A DNA stretch of 64,000 nucleotides from Clostridium intestinale DSM 6191 (lineage in GTDB: Bacteria > Bacillota > Clostridia > Clostridiales > Clostridiaceae). Each line of letters starts with the position of its first letter. Within the stretch, counting starts at the first letter, position 1. Positions 36,605 to 45,933 of this stretch are shown in pieces. A program made the translations under genes and the position numbers. Under the pieces are notes generated by a model. That model worked only from the letters and a program-made list of their open reading frames with translations, had not been told where the DNA came from and did not search any database. The DNA lies in contig NZ_FQXU01000005.1 in assembly GCF_900130055.1 (NCBI RefSeq), forward strand, positions 495,857 through 559,856, given 5' to 3'.

Positions 36605-37621
36605 ATGGCAAAAATATTTGATACTTTTAAAATCAAAAACATAACTTTTAAAAACAGAATTATGATGGCACCTATGTGCATGTATTCAAGTGATGAAAGT
36701 GGAGAAGTTAAGGATTTTCATATTCATCACTATATAACAAGAGCAATAGGAGGAGTTGGCGGAATAATTATTGAAGCTACAGCTGTTGAAGAAAGAGGTG
36801 TAATATCTCAAAAAGACTTAGGTATATGGAAGGATGAACACATAGAAGGATTAAAAAAGCTAACAGATTCAGTTAAAGCTTATGGAGCACCAATAGGAAT
36901 TCAACTAGCTCATGCAGGAAGAAAATCTGAATATCCAGGAGATATAGTTGCGCCATCTGAGATAGCTTTTGACGATAAAAGCAAAACTCCTAAAGAGTTA
37001 ACAAAGGAAGAAATCAAAGATGTAGTAGAGTCATTTAAGAAAGGTGCCCTTAGAGCTGTAAAAGCAGGATTTGATTTTATAGAAGTACATGGAGCTCATG
37101 GATATTTAATAAATGAGTTTTTATCACCATTATCAAATAAAAGAGAAGATGAATATGGTGGAAGTTTAGAAAATAGGACTAAATTCTTAGATGAAGTATT
37201 AAAAGCAATAAAAGAAGTAGTTCAAGAAACTATGCCTATAGTTTTAAGAGTATCTGCTTCAGACTTTACTGAAGGTGGAAACACTCCAGAAGATACATCT
37301 AAGATAATAAACTTAGTAAAAGAAAATGGAATAGATTTAATAAACGTAAGTGCAGGAGCTGTAGTTCATGCAAAAATCAACCTATATCCAGGTTATCAAG
37401 TAAAGTTTGCAGAAGTTATTAAGAGAGATACAGGAATACCAGTTATGGCTGGAGGGTTAATCTCAGATAAGAAAATGGTAGATGAGATACTTGGAAATGA
37501 AAGAAGCGAGTTTGTCTTCCTAGCTAGATTACTACTTAGAGATCCATATGTAGTTTTAAAATGGGCTAAAGAAGAAGGAAGAGATGACTTAATACCAGAA
37601 CAATATAAAAGAGGCCTCTAA
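36605..37621 (+). CDS. NADH:flavin oxidoreductase (old yellow enzyme, NamA-like)
   Basis: 338 residues, a typical class III/YqjM-type OYE. FMN-binding TIM barrel features: APMCMYSSDESGEV, QLAHAGRKSE near 103, and GFDFIEVHGAHGYLINEFLSP with NRTKFLDEVL. It reduces activated C=C bonds with NAD(P)H. GGAGGTAG lies before ATG 36605. It is a single unit between convergent corA and the AraC gene; no partner reductase is nearby. Confidence 0.93.
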   Translation: MAKIFDTFKIKNITFKNRIMMAPMCMYSSDESGEVKDFHIHHYITRAIGGVGGIIIEATAVEERGVISQKDLGIWKDEHIEGLKKLTDSVKAYGAPIGIQLAHAGRKSEYPGDIVAPSEIAFDDKSKTPKELTKEEIKDVVESFKKGALRAVKAGFDFIEVHGAHGYLINEFLSPLSNKREDEYGGSLENRTKFLDEVLKAIKEVVQETMPIVLRVSASDFTEGGNTPEDTSKIINLVKENGIDLINVSAGAVVHAKINLYPGYQVKFAEVIKRDTGIPVMAGGLISDKKMVDEILGNERSEFVFLARLLLRDPYVVLKWAKEEGRDDLIPEQYKRGL

Positions 37622-37758
37622 AAACATAATCATGAAAATCACTCCTTATAGTATATCCTAATTAGGCTAGAAATCACTTTAGCAAAAAAAGACAGGATTT
37701 ATAAAAAACTATAAACTATAATATAATCAACAGATATAAACAAGGTAGGTGTTTAAGC

Positions 37759-38136
37759 TTGAACCATGATGCCTGTATTAAAAAATCTATTGAATACATT
37801 GAAGACAATTTAGATAACAAAATAGAGTTAAAAGAACTTGCAGATAAAGCTTTTTTATCAAAGTACCATTTTCATAGAGTATTCCATTCTGTTGTTGGGG
37901 AACCAGTGGCAGAATATATAAGAAAAAGAAGACTTAAAGAGGCTGCAAGTGAACTAGTAACTACAGATAATAAGATAGTGGATATTGCGTTAAAATATCA
38001 GTTCAGTTCTCAAGAGGCCTTTACAAAAGCGTTTAAAAGGATTTATGGAGTTCCTCCAAGAGAATTTAGAACAAGTAAGGTTATGGTATTTGATAGAAGA
38101 AGTTCTAATGTAACTAAACTTTCTATGGCAGCATAA
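37759..38136 (+). CDS. AraC-family DNA-binding regulator (HTH only)
   Basis: 125 residues from TTG 37759, with AAGGTAGGTG upstream. The sequence is almost entirely the double helix-turn-helix AraC domain: [19 protein letters not shown] near 25 and [19 protein letters not shown] near 75, ending PPREFR. There is no ligand domain, so it resembles SoxS/MarA-size activators. It ends 20 bases before clpP, which suggests a shared transcript. Confidence 0.88.
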   Translation: MNHDACIKKSIEYIEDNLDNKIELKELADKAFLSKYHFHRVFHSVVGEPVAEYIRKRRLKEAASELVTTDNKIVDIALKYQFSSQEAFTKAFKRIYGVPPREFRTSKVMVFDRRSSNVTKLSMAA

Positions 38137-38156
38137 AGTTAAAAGGAGTGATAAAT

Positions 38157-38735
38157 ATGAGTTATGTACCAATGGTTGTTGAGCAGACTAATAAAGGGGA
38201 AAGGTCTTATGACATATATTCAAGACTTCTAAAGGATAGAATAATAATGTTAAATGGACCTGTAACAGATGAAAGTGCAAATACTATAGTTGCTCAGTTA
38301 TTATTTTTAGAGTCAGATAATCCTGATAAGGATATTAACTTGTATATAAATAGTCCAGGCGGTTCTGTAACAGCAGGTGTGGCTATATATGATACCATGC
38401 AGTATATAAAGTCAGATGTATCAACTATATGTTTAGGATTAGCTGCAAGTATGGGCTCTTTTCTATTAACAGCAGGAGCTAAAGGAAAAAGATTCGCACT
38501 TCCAAACAGCGAAATCCTTATACATCAACCTTCAGTACATGGAGGTTTTCAAGGACAGGCGACAGATATAAAAATTCATGCTGATTGGTTATTAAAGACT
38601 AAAGCTAAGCTAAACAGAATATATAGTGAAAGAACAGGTCAACCTCTTGAAAGAATAGAGCAGGATATGGAGAGAGATTACTATATGACTGCAGAAGAAG
38701 CTTTTAAGTATGGAATAGTTGATAAGGTCTTATAA
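38157..38735 (+). CDS. clpP: ClpP protease subunit
   Basis: 192 residues from ATG 38157 with AAAGGAG upstream (a GTG at 38148 is less likely). Catalytic Ser in [11 protein letters not shown], His in [15 protein letters not shown] and the Asp in [12 protein letters not shown] are all present, as is the conserved NSPGGSV. It forms the barrel protease that works with Clp ATPases. No clpX or tig lies nearby, so this is probably a second ClpP copy linked to the AraC gene. A terminator follows. Confidence 0.94.
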   Translation: MSYVPMVVEQTNKGERSYDIYSRLLKDRIIMLNGPVTDESANTIVAQLLFLESDNPDKDINLYINSPGGSVTAGVAIYDTMQYIKSDVSTICLGLAASMGSFLLTAGAKGKRFALPNSEILIHQPSVHGGFQGQATDIKIHADWLLKTKAKLNRIYSERTGQPLERIEQDMERDYYMTAEEAFKYGIVDKVL

Positions 38736-38739
38736 AGAA

Positions 38740-38776
38740 AACACACTTCTAGGATTTTAGAGGTGTGTTCTTTTTT
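38740..38776 (+). terminator. Terminator after clpP
   Basis: Stem AACACACTTCTA with TAGAGGTGTGTT (one G-U pair) and a T-run tail. Confidence 0.85.
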
Positions 38777-38784
38777 ATAACTAA

Positions 38785-39126
38785 TTACTTTGGGTCGTTA
38801 TTTTCTCCTCCAGTTGAGAATATAAGATATTCATCTTCACCAACCTTAAGATAGATAGTTCTTGCAGGTCCTTTAAAATCTAAAGTATCACTATAGATTT
38901 TTTTGCCTGTAAGTTTATGTAATGGATCAGAAATATAATATTTAGGTTTATTTTCCCCAGTTAATCGTATTGTCTTTTCAGAACTAGGAAAACTAAAGCT
39001 GTCAAAAGTCAGTTTAGTTGGATAAGCAAAAATATTAAAAGTTCCGTAGATTGCTCTATTACTAAGCGCAATAAATAACAATAGTAGTATAAAAATTTTC
39101 AAAAACCTTAGTTTTGATATTTTCAT
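38785..39126 (-). CDS. Small secreted or membrane-anchored protein, unknown
   Basis: 113 residues from ATG 39126. One N-terminal hydrophobic segment (about 8-26) likely anchors or exports it; the rest is a short beta-rich domain (FAYPTKLTFDSFSFP, DEYLIFSTGG). No lipobox. Convergent with clpP. The ribosome site is weak (GGTGATT). No family recognised. Confidence 0.55.
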   Translation of the reverse strand: MKISKLRFLKIFILLLLFIALSNRAIYGTFNIFAYPTKLTFDSFSFPSSEKTIRLTGENKPKYYISDPLHKLTGKKIYSDTLDFKGPARTIYLKVGEDEYLIFSTGGENNDPK

Positions 39127-39274
39127 ATTAATCACCATAAAACCTTATTTAAAAGATGTTCTCAACTTAATTATAAAGGGCATTTACAATGTTTTCAATT
39201 AATTGGAATAATGGTAAGAAACATTTAAGATATTCATATTTATGTCTAAATAACATTAATCTAAGTAAATTTCC

Positions 39275-39325
39275 GTGACGATGGTAACATTAGTTACTGA
39301 ATTTATAAACTTTATTTACTATAAT
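39275..39325 (+). promoter_or_regulatory. Palindromic operator-like site GTAAC-N4-GTTAC and -10
   Basis: GTAACATTAGTTAC (39284-39297) is an inverted repeat with 5-bp arms and 4-nt spacer; a related GTGAC lies one repeat-length upstream (39275-39279). TATAAT at 39320-39325 places the palindrome on the -35 (position 39297). The shape suits a Crp/Fnr-family dimer. It precedes the ferredoxin-like gene. Confidence 0.45.
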
Positions 39326-39356
39326 TTAAATATAAGTTAATAGTGGAGGGGTTAAA

Positions 39357-40070
39357 ATGATTAGAAAAATTGTTAATATAGATAAAGAAAAATGTAATGG
39401 GTGCGGTATTTGTATAACAGCATGTCATGAAGGAGCATTAGAACTTGTAGATGGTAAGGCTACTTTAGTTAGTGATATATATTGTGATGGACTTGGGGAT
39501 TGTCTTCCAGGATGTCCAATGGATGCTATTAATATAATTGAAAGATCAGCAGAAGAATATGATGATGATGCAGTTCAAGAAAGAATCAAAAGCAAAAATG
39601 AAAAGAAGAATAGAAGCATGGACATAATGGACTTTACACCATTTGGGATGGCTTCTCACAATAATAAGAGTAAGACTACTAAAGAGAAGGAAAAATCAGA
39701 AGAGGATGAGGTTTCTGCATTAAAGCAATGGCCATGTCAAATAAAATTAGTTCAGCCAACAGCAGGTTTTTTTAGAGATGCTGAACTTTTAATAGCAGCA
39801 GATTGTACTGCTTATGCTTATAGAGATATGCATAGTTTAATGGAAGGAAAAGTTACCCTTATAGGATGTCCTAAACTAGATGAAGGAGACTATTCTGAAA
39901 AACTTGCCTTAATATTAGAGAAAAATAATATAAAAAGTTTAAAACTTGTTAGAATGGAAGTTCCTTGCTGTGGAGGATTAGAAGTAGCTATTAAAAATGC
40001 TATGCTTAAGAGTGGTAAGGTAATACCTTGGGAAGTAGTAGTTATAAGTAGAGACGGAAGAATATTATAA
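39357..40070 (+). CDS. 4Fe-4S ferredoxin-type protein
   Basis: 237 residues. The N-terminal double cluster motif CNGCGICITACHEGA and a second CDGLGDCLPGCPMDA give one classical and one variant site. The middle is charged and Lys/Glu-rich, and the C-terminal part has another Cys pair (ITACDCTAYAY-like region and PCCGGLEVAI). Similar proteins accompany hybrid-cluster protein systems in clostridia and may serve in redox or nitrosative-stress responses; here no hcp gene is adjacent. GGAGGGG precedes the ATG. Confidence 0.8.
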   Translation: MIRKIVNIDKEKCNGCGICITACHEGALELVDGKATLVSDIYCDGLGDCLPGCPMDAINIIERSAEEYDDDAVQERIKSKNEKKNRSMDIMDFTPFGMASHNNKSKTTKEKEKSEEDEVSALKQWPCQIKLVQPTAGFFRDAELLIAADCTAYAYRDMHSLMEGKVTLIGCPKLDEGDYSEKLALILEKNNIKSLKLVRMEVPCCGGLEVAIKNAMLKSGKVIPWEVVVISRDGRIL

Positions 40071-40075
40071 TAAAG

Positions 40076-40120
40076 AAGGTCACTTTATAGTTAAACATTA
40101 TAAGGTGACTTTTTGTTTTT
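40076..40120 (+). terminator. Terminator after the ferredoxin gene
   Basis: Stem GGTCACTTTATA with TATAAGGTGAC (one G-U pair) and T-run. A -10 TATAAT with TGG before it at 40129-40134 lies just beyond. Confidence 0.8.
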
Positions 40121-40170
40121 AGACATGGTATAATTCTCCTATATCAATAAAGATAAGAGGAGGAATTATT

Positions 40171-41139
40171 ATGAGAACTATAAAGTGGGGAATAATAGGA
40201 CTTGGTGGTATAGCAAATAAGTTAGCTCAAGCTGTAACTTCAATGAGTAATGTTGAGTTAGTAGCAGTAGCTTCAAGAAGTAAAGAGAAGTCAGAGACTT
40301 TTGGAAATAGATATGGTGTAACTAAAGATAAGTGTTATGGAAGTTATGATGAAATAGTTAAAGATGAAGAAGTTGAAGTAATATATGTAGCAGTTCCACA
40401 TAATTTTCATAAGGAACTTTCTATATTGTGTCTTAAAAATGGTAAAGCAGTATTATGCGAAAAACCCGTAACTATAAGTGAAGAAGAGATAAGAGAAGTT
40501 ATTAAAGTTGCAGAAGAAAATAAAGTGTTCTTTATGGAAGCTATGAAGACTAGATTTTTACCAGTTCATAGAAAGACCAAAGAATTAATTGAGGAAGGAA
40601 AAATAGGGGAAGTTAGATTACTTCAAGCGGACTTTGGAAGTTTAGTTCCTTTTGACCCAGAAGGAAGAATATATAACAAGGATTTAGCTGGAGGAGCATT
40701 GTTAGATGTTGGAGTATATAATATATCCTATAGTGCATTTATATTTGGAAACAAGCCAAAGGCTATTGATAGCACTCTTTATATAGGTAAAACTGGTGTG
40801 GATGAAAATGTATCTGTAACCTTAACCTATGAAAATGGGGAACAAGCACAGCTTTATGGTGCAGTAAATGCTCCAACAATAAGAGAAGCTAATATAATTG
40901 GTACCAAGGGAAGAATATGCATCCCAAGATACTCAAGTGGAGAAAAAGTTATTTTAATGTCAGATGGAAAAGAGGAAGTAATAGACCTTCCTTTTGAAAT
41001 AAATGGTTTTGAATATCAAATTGAAGAAGTAAGTAACTGCATAAGAGAAGGAAAACTTGAAAGTGAAGTTATGAGTTGGCAAGACTCCATAGAAGTAATG
41101 AAGATTATGGATGAAGTTGCTAGAGGAAAGAGAGTATAA
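40171..41139 (+). CDS. Gfo/Idh/MocA-family oxidoreductase
   Basis: 322 residues. NAD-binding Rossmann motif GIIGLGGIANKLA at residue 7, EKP in AVLCEKPVTIS (~97), and a C-terminal beta domain with DVGVYNISYSAF. Members reduce or oxidise sugars and other small molecules; the specific substrate is unknown. RBS AGGAGGAA. An extended -10 at 40129 is the likely promoter. A strong terminator follows. Confidence 0.92.
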   Translation: MRTIKWGIIGLGGIANKLAQAVTSMSNVELVAVASRSKEKSETFGNRYGVTKDKCYGSYDEIVKDEEVEVIYVAVPHNFHKELSILCLKNGKAVLCEKPVTISEEEIREVIKVAEENKVFFMEAMKTRFLPVHRKTKELIEEGKIGEVRLLQADFGSLVPFDPEGRIYNKDLAGGALLDVGVYNISYSAFIFGNKPKAIDSTLYIGKTGVDENVSVTLTYENGEQAQLYGAVNAPTIREANIIGTKGRICIPRYSSGEKVILMSDGKEEVIDLPFEINGFEYQIEEVSNCIREGKLESEVMSWQDSIEVMKIMDEVARGKRV

Positions 41140-41142
41140 TTA

Positions 41143-41183
41143 AAAAACTGTGCAATTGGGAGTAATTGCACAGTTTTTATGTT
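41143..41183. terminator. Bidirectional terminator between the oxidoreductase and the M28 peptidase
   Basis: A 15-bp perfect stem (41143-41157 with 41164-41178) with A tract before and T tract after, between two convergent genes. Confidence 0.9.
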
Positions 41184-41184
41184 T

Positions 41185-43026
41185 TTATTTTGTATTTCCC
41201 CAAAAATAACTATAGCTATCTCCAATCCCAAGTTGTTCTTTAGGAAGATCATCTAATATTAAAGCTGCCTTTAACAAAGATTTTACTTGATTATGCATAA
41301 GGGTGATATCAAATTTATCCATTTCTCTATTATTACTGTTTGTTAGCAAATAATCTGGCATAGGTATAAAGCCAATAACAGGGATGTTTTTTTCAAAGAG
41401 AGGTTGACTTTCTCCAAACTCAAACTTATTGTGACCATGTAGAAAAACAGTTTTTGTATTTTCTCTATCTTTAATAGCTTCTTTCCATACCTCAAGCATA
41501 ATAGGGTTATTTACATAGGTGTATTCGCTTTGAATGTTTCCAGTTGCCTTATACACTCCATTTTCATCATCTTTCCATTCCAGACTACCTAGATGTTCTA
41601 CAGTAATGGCTGATACAGCTTTTTTATGACCATTTTTTCCATCCCATAGTTCTTCGTTATCATTAAGCCATGTAGAAGTTGCTTGAGAACTTCCTTTAAA
41701 AACTGGGAGTCTAAAGTGACCAGTTACAAAAGCAAAAACAATATTTTTATCTAAAGGTTCATCCTTTAGGTATTTAAGCATAGAAAGCATTGCAATGGCA
41801 CCATTTTCTTCTACAACATTAACTCCATCAGTATGAGAGTTTATGATTATTGTTTCATCTTTATTTTTACCTTCTAACATTACATAAAAAGATTCAGTTT
41901 TTGCATCTGATTGAATATTTGCTTCAAGGGTTAAAGTAGCTGTGGATTTAGTATTTGAATAATTTATTACTTTTTCACCTTCTGTTTCATTTACGAAAAG
42001 AGCAGGTATTCCAGCATAATCAGTTGTAAAAGGAAGATATTGATCCCTTACTTTTTCACTTGATACACCTTTCCAAACTAAAACAACTGCCTTTACTCCT
42101 AAATCTTTTAACTTATTTAAGTTAGGTGTTTGTAAGGTTGAGGATAAAACAACATCACCATCACTTGACACAACATTAGTATTAAGTGGAAATGAGTCTA
42201 ACTTATTCATGATAAGAGGTAAAGGTAGTTTCTTGGTGTTGTCAATTTCTACAACAGCAATTTTTCCTTTTGCAGGCTTGTAATCATTATTTTTAATATA
42301 TACTAACTCACCTGTTACACCATCTTTATCAGTTATCCCAGAGTAGGGGTAGGCTGAGGATACCTCTATTTTTTCTCCATCTATAGATAATTCAGAAGTT
42401 TTTTCTTCCCATTGCTCGAAGATATATTTATTAGTATGGACTTCTAATCCCATATCAGTTATCTCCGATTTAAGCCAGTTTATAAACTCATTATGTCCTT
42501 CGGAGCCAGTGACTCTGCTTCCAAAGGAATTCATAATCTCAATGTTTTGTAACATTACTTCTTCTGAATCTAAATTATTTTCTTTTAAGGTTACTTTTTT
42601 TAGATTAGGTGTTGTAAAACTATTAGATGGCTTAGAATGGATACCAAATATAAGAACTACCACACTAATAATAACAAGAAAACTAAATATGACTTTACCA
42701 ACTTTATAGATAGTTTTTCTTCCTCTTTTCTCTATGTGTAGAGAAAAAAATTCAACTACAGCTAATACTAAAAGTAAAAATCCTGATATGTAGTTAAAAA
42801 CATTTAAATTTGTAGTGAAAGAGAGTACTTCTATAAATGTAATCAACAGATAAATAAATCTTAGCTTGTTTTTGCTTTTTAGTAATAATTCATAATATAG
42901 ATATATTAAAAAACTTAATATCATAGTAACTAAGGAAGTGTCTTTTTGCATTCCTATGAAAAAACCTTTAGAAAACGCTAAAAGAAGTAATAAAATTCCT
43001 AAAAATAGTTTGAAGTATTTTTTCAT
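41185..43026 (-). CDS. M28-family membrane peptidase
   Basis: 613 residues. Four helices in the first ~125 residues anchor it; the outside part has a PA-like region and a C-terminal M28 zinc peptidase fold. Metal-ligand context HTDGVN (~400) and EENGA, with EHLGS near 490, are visible, though the classical D-D-N-S-G is partly altered. Likely an exported aminopeptidase acting on peptides near the wall. It is divergent from the TetR gene across 119 bases, which suggests regulation by it. Confidence 0.8.
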   Translation of the reverse strand: MKKYFKLFLGILLLLLAFSKGFFIGMQKDTSLVTMILSFLIYLYYELLLKSKNKLRFIYLLITFIEVLSFTTNLNVFNYISGFLLLVLAVVEFFSLHIEKRGRKTIYKVGKVIFSFLVIISVVVLIFGIHSKPSNSFTTPNLKKVTLKENNLDSEEVMLQNIEIMNSFGSRVTGSEGHNEFINWLKSEITDMGLEVHTNKYIFEQWEEKTSELSIDGEKIEVSSAYPYSGITDKDGVTGELVYIKNNDYKPAKGKIAVVEIDNTKKLPLPLIMNKLDSFPLNTNVVSSDGDVVLSSTLQTPNLNKLKDLGVKAVVLVWKGVSSEKVRDQYLPFTTDYAGIPALFVNETEGEKVINYSNTKSTATLTLEANIQSDAKTESFYVMLEGKNKDETIIINSHTDGVNVVEENGAIAMLSMLKYLKDEPLDKNIVFAFVTGHFRLPVFKGSSQATSTWLNDNEELWDGKNGHKKAVSAITVEHLGSLEWKDDENGVYKATGNIQSEYTYVNNPIMLEVWKEAIKDRENTKTVFLHGHNKFEFGESQPLFEKNIPVIGFIPMPDYLLTNSNNREMDKFDITLMHNQVKSLLKAALILDDLPKEQLGIGDSYSYFWGNTK

Positions 43027-43145
43027 ATTGTTTATCTCTCCTTTTGAACTTACATTTGTAATGTCATATTAGATATAGTATAGTTAAGTTAATTTAAACA
43101 TTCAATAAGATGAACCTTAAAACGTACAAATAGGAGGGATATGTA

Positions 43146-43730
43146 ATGTCAGACAAGGATGAAAAGCTAATTAAGCGTTACTCAAATAAGATTACGAATA
43201 AGCTAACTAGAGAAGCTATATATACAGCTTTAGTCATTTTGATAAAACAGAAACCTTTTGACAGTATAACTGTTACAGATATTGTAAAGAAAGCAGGAGT
43301 ATCAAGAACTGCATATTATAACAACTATAATACTAAAAAAGATATTTTAAATGATCTTGTAGATTCACTTATATTTGAAATCAATACGGAGCTTGCTCCA
43401 TATACTGATTTAAATACAGGAAAAGCAAAAGAACCTGAGGCTTTCATAAGAACTATGTTTAAAGTTTTATATAAACAAAAAGATATTTATAAAATATTAT
43501 ACGAAGCAAACTTTAATCATGTTATTTTAGATAGATTAACAGAATCTATGCAGTCTCAAATATTAGATAAAAGCGATGAAAATATGTATCAGATCGCATT
43601 TAATGCAGGAGCACTATATAATGTTTTTTCTAGATGGATTACGAATACAGAAAATAACAATATTGATGAAATGACAAAGATAAGTTTAAAAATGTACTAT
43701 AAACCAATGTCAGGAAAGCTTGAAGATTAA
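43146..43730 (+). CDS. TetR-family transcription regulator
   Basis: 194 residues. TetR HTH at the N-terminus: LTREAIYTALVILIKQKPFDSITVTDIVKKAGVS with TAYYNNYNTKKDIL (helix 3). The C-terminal helical domain (MFKVLYKQKDIYKILY) is as in TetR_C_7-type clostridial regulators. AGGAGGG precedes the ATG. Its probable target is the divergent M28 peptidase gene or itself. Confidence 0.88.
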   Translation: MSDKDEKLIKRYSNKITNKLTREAIYTALVILIKQKPFDSITVTDIVKKAGVSRTAYYNNYNTKKDILNDLVDSLIFEINTELAPYTDLNTGKAKEPEAFIRTMFKVLYKQKDIYKILYEANFNHVILDRLTESMQSQILDKSDENMYQIAFNAGALYNVFSRWITNTENNNIDEMTKISLKMYYKPMSGKLED

Positions 43731-43830
43731 GTTGTGAGTTACATGATTCTATAGAAAGAATTAGAATTATTGATTAAGCTTATAGAGTAAAAAGGATATG
43801 ATTAATATAATAATTACTGGAGGTAATATG

Positions 43831-44304
43831 ATGTATAATCATGAACCACAAGGATATATTTGTCCATTTTGTAATATAGTTAAAGGAATAGAAAATGAAC
43901 ATGTATATACAAAACAAAAAGATATAATATATAAAGATGAGTATATAACAGCATTTATAGCTTCAGGATGGTGGGAAAATAATAAAGGACATGTTATTAT
44001 AATTCCTAATAAACACATAGAAAATTTATATGATTTATCTTCTCAAATATCTTATAAAATACATGATTTTGAAAGAGAAGTTGCAATTGCATTAAAAGAA
44101 GTATATAAATGTGATGGAGTTTCTACAAGGCAGCATAATGAACCTTCTGGGGATCAAGATATCTGGCATTATCATCTTCATGTATTTCCAAGATATAAAA
44201 ATGACAATTTATATAAAACAGATAGAAGGAACTCAGAACCAGAGGAAAGAATAGAGTATGCAGAGAAACTAAGAGAATATTTTAGAAATAAAAAGTCAGA
44301 ATAA
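43831..44304 (+). CDS. HIT-family nucleotide-binding protein
   Basis: 157 residues from ATG 43831, with GGAGGT at 43819-43824; the longer frame starts inside or before that site. HIT signature WHYHLHVFPRY (H-x-H-x-H) near residue 123, N-terminal CPFCNIV zinc-type motif near 11, and GHVIIIPNKHIENL near 56. HIT proteins hydrolyse nucleotidyl compounds. The stop codon lies inside the following terminator stem. Confidence 0.92.
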   Translation: MYNHEPQGYICPFCNIVKGIENEHVYTKQKDIIYKDEYITAFIASGWWENNKGHVIIIPNKHIENLYDLSSQISYKIHDFEREVAIALKEVYKCDGVSTRQHNEPSGDQDIWHYHLHVFPRYKNDNLYKTDRRNSEPEERIEYAEKLREYFRNKKSE

Positions 44305-44329
44305 GAACTAACTTATTCTGACTTTTTAA
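44290..44329. terminator. Bidirectional terminator containing the HIT gene stop
   Basis: A 16-bp stem (44290-44305 with 44312-44327) with A-tract and T-tract flanks; the stop codon 44302-44304 is inside the first arm. Confidence 0.9.
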
Positions 44330-45037
44330 CTACCACTCTCGTCCTGGGTCATTAGCCATGGAATTTACTGTTCCTTTGGGATAAAGAACAGAATAATGAT
44401 CTAGTTTAGGATCACTATTAGATTTAGTAGGGGCAGAAAATACAAATAATAATTTATATTCATCCCCAGCGGTGTAACCTATGATTTCTTCTCCATTAGA
44501 TTTTACATCATGAGCTGGTGTTCCATAGGCACTTTTTATTTCTGAAAGGGTTAGGTTTTTTAAGCTAGGATCAAAAGATCTTGCTTCAAATATCTGAGCT
44601 CCTTTATTAGAACCAAATACTAAATTATGTTTTGAGAAAGTTGAGTAGTTGCCTTTTGCAGAGGCTACCCAATCAGTTTTGTCAGCTGTACCTAATTTCT
44701 TTTCTATATCTGAAAGATTTGAGTTTTTCACTCCAAATTCACTGTTTATTATTTTTCCTTCCATAGCAAGCTTTTTAATATTATCTAAAATAATTTTATT
44801 ATCAGCTTGACTATTAGGATTAGAAGGTGTTTGTGGCTTTGTATTTGGTTTAGAAGAAGAGTCACCACCAGTATTTCCGCTCTCATTAGTAGGATTTTGT
44901 GATACATTATTTTCTGATTCAGTAGAAGGCTTATCTTCGTTTATAGGTTTTGAGAAATTAGAGCAACCTACAAGGAAAACAAATGAAAGAGTAAAAATAG
45001 TACAAATAATAGTTTTTTTCTTAAAGTATTTTAACAT
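44330..45037 (-). CDS. Lipoprotein with DUF4309 (YjgB) domain
   Basis: 235 residues. Signal and lipobox FLVGC with Cys at ~25, a Ser/Thr/Asn/Pro-rich linker (about 27-75), then a DUF4309-like domain (YTAGDEYKLLFVFS, LSDIEKKLGTADKTDW, TLSEIKSAYGTP). GGAGG before the ATG. An outer-face lipoprotein of unknown function, commonly found in Bacilli and Clostridia. Confidence 0.85.
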   Translation of the reverse strand: MLKYFKKKTIICTIFTLSFVFLVGCSNFSKPINEDKPSTESENNVSQNPTNESGNTGGDSSSKPNTKPQTPSNPNSQADNKIILDNIKKLAMEGKIINSEFGVKNSNLSDIEKKLGTADKTDWVASAKGNYSTFSKHNLVFGSNKGAQIFEARSFDPSLKNLTLSEIKSAYGTPAHDVKSNGEEIIGYTAGDEYKLLFVFSAPTKSNSDPKLDHYSVLYPKGTVNSMANDPGREW

Positions 45038-45174
45038 AGTAATCCTCCTTCAATTTAACTTATAAGAAGCCAATAGTTCTTATAATATACAATTAAAGAT
45101 TATGCTTCTAGAAAGAGAAAGTCAATTACTATAAGGTTACAATAAAAGTATAAAAATGGTAAAATAATATTAAC

Positions 45175-45212
45175 AATATGACGAACAGTTGTCATATTAT
45201 TGATATTATAAT
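45175..45212 (+). promoter_or_regulatory. AATATGAC-N8-GTCATATT dyad before the DUF3788 gene
   Basis: An exact 8-bp inverted repeat (45175-45182 and 45191-45198) with an 8-base spacer lies just ahead of TATAAT (45207-45212), covering the -35 area. Looks like an operator. Confidence 0.5.
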
Positions 45213-45244
45213 TTAGGTAAGATTATTAAGAGGAGGTATGTAGA

Positions 45245-45670
45245 ATGCTTGAAAATATACCAACAGAAGAAGAGCTTAAACATCTTATGGGAGATAACAT
45301 ATTTAGAAACTGGAGCTTAATCAACAAGTTTATAGAAAAAAACTATGAAATGGACATCTTATGGAATAAGGGAGGAAAAACAGGGGTTTATGAGCTGAAG
45401 TATCGTAAAAGCAGTAAGACCCTCTGTGCTTTATATCCAAAAGAACAAGGGTTATGTATGTTGATTATATTTGGAAAAGCTGAACGAGATAAATTTGAAA
45501 ATTCAAGAGAAGAATTCTCAGAATATATTAATAGTTTTTATGATAACACTAAACAATATCATGATGGAAAATGGTTATACATAGATAGAGTAGATGATGA
45601 AATAGCTAAAGATATAGAACGATTATTATTAATAAAGAAAAGACCAAATAAAAAGTTGAAGAGTAGTTAG
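45245..45670 (+). CDS. DUF3788-family protein
   Basis: 141 residues. The sequence matches the DUF3788 pattern: an aromatic N-terminal (MGDNIFRNWSLINKFIE), a central beta region (VYELKYRKSSKTLCALYP, LCMLIIFG) and a C-terminal GKWLYIDRV followed by a basic tail. Function unknown; these proteins share features with SRPBCC/ligand-binding stress proteins. AGAGGAGG precedes the ATG. It stands alone. Confidence 0.75.
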   Translation: MLENIPTEEELKHLMGDNIFRNWSLINKFIEKNYEMDILWNKGGKTGVYELKYRKSSKTLCALYPKEQGLCMLIIFGKAERDKFENSREEFSEYINSFYDNTKQYHDGKWLYIDRVDDEIAKDIERLLLIKKRPNKKLKSS

Positions 45671-45720
45671 AGAATTTATAAGAGGTAGAGGCGTGCTGAA
45701 TTTTTGTGTGATTATAACTA

Positions 45721-45749
45721 TTGACAAGTTGATTTAAAGTATGTATGAT
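45721..45749 (+). promoter_or_regulatory. Near-consensus sigma-A promoter without an assigned gene
   Basis: TTGACA (45721-45726), 17 bp, TATGAT (45744-45749). The 320-base stretch from 45671 to 45990 has no credible ORF; a transcript starting near 45756 would cover about 150 bases before the next promoter. Rest of the gap is AT-rich without other structure. Confidence 0.6.
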
Positions 45750-45904
45750 AAAAAGTTAAATGTTTTTTAAGAACATCCTTTGTCTAACAATATTATTCTA
45801 ACTTAAAAACTACAAGTGTACAAGAAAAAATAAGAATGTTTAAGTATATATTTGAGGCTTGGGTGTTAGTTAATACTAGTATATAGTAGAGGGATATATG
45901 AGAC

Positions 45905-45933
45905 TTAGTACTTTTAATAACTAATGCTATAAT
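45905..45933 (+). promoter_or_regulatory. Promoter of the acetyltransferase gene
   Basis: TTAGTA (45905-45910), 17 bp, TATAAT (45928-45933) with TGC immediately upstream, an extended -10. Confidence 0.6.
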
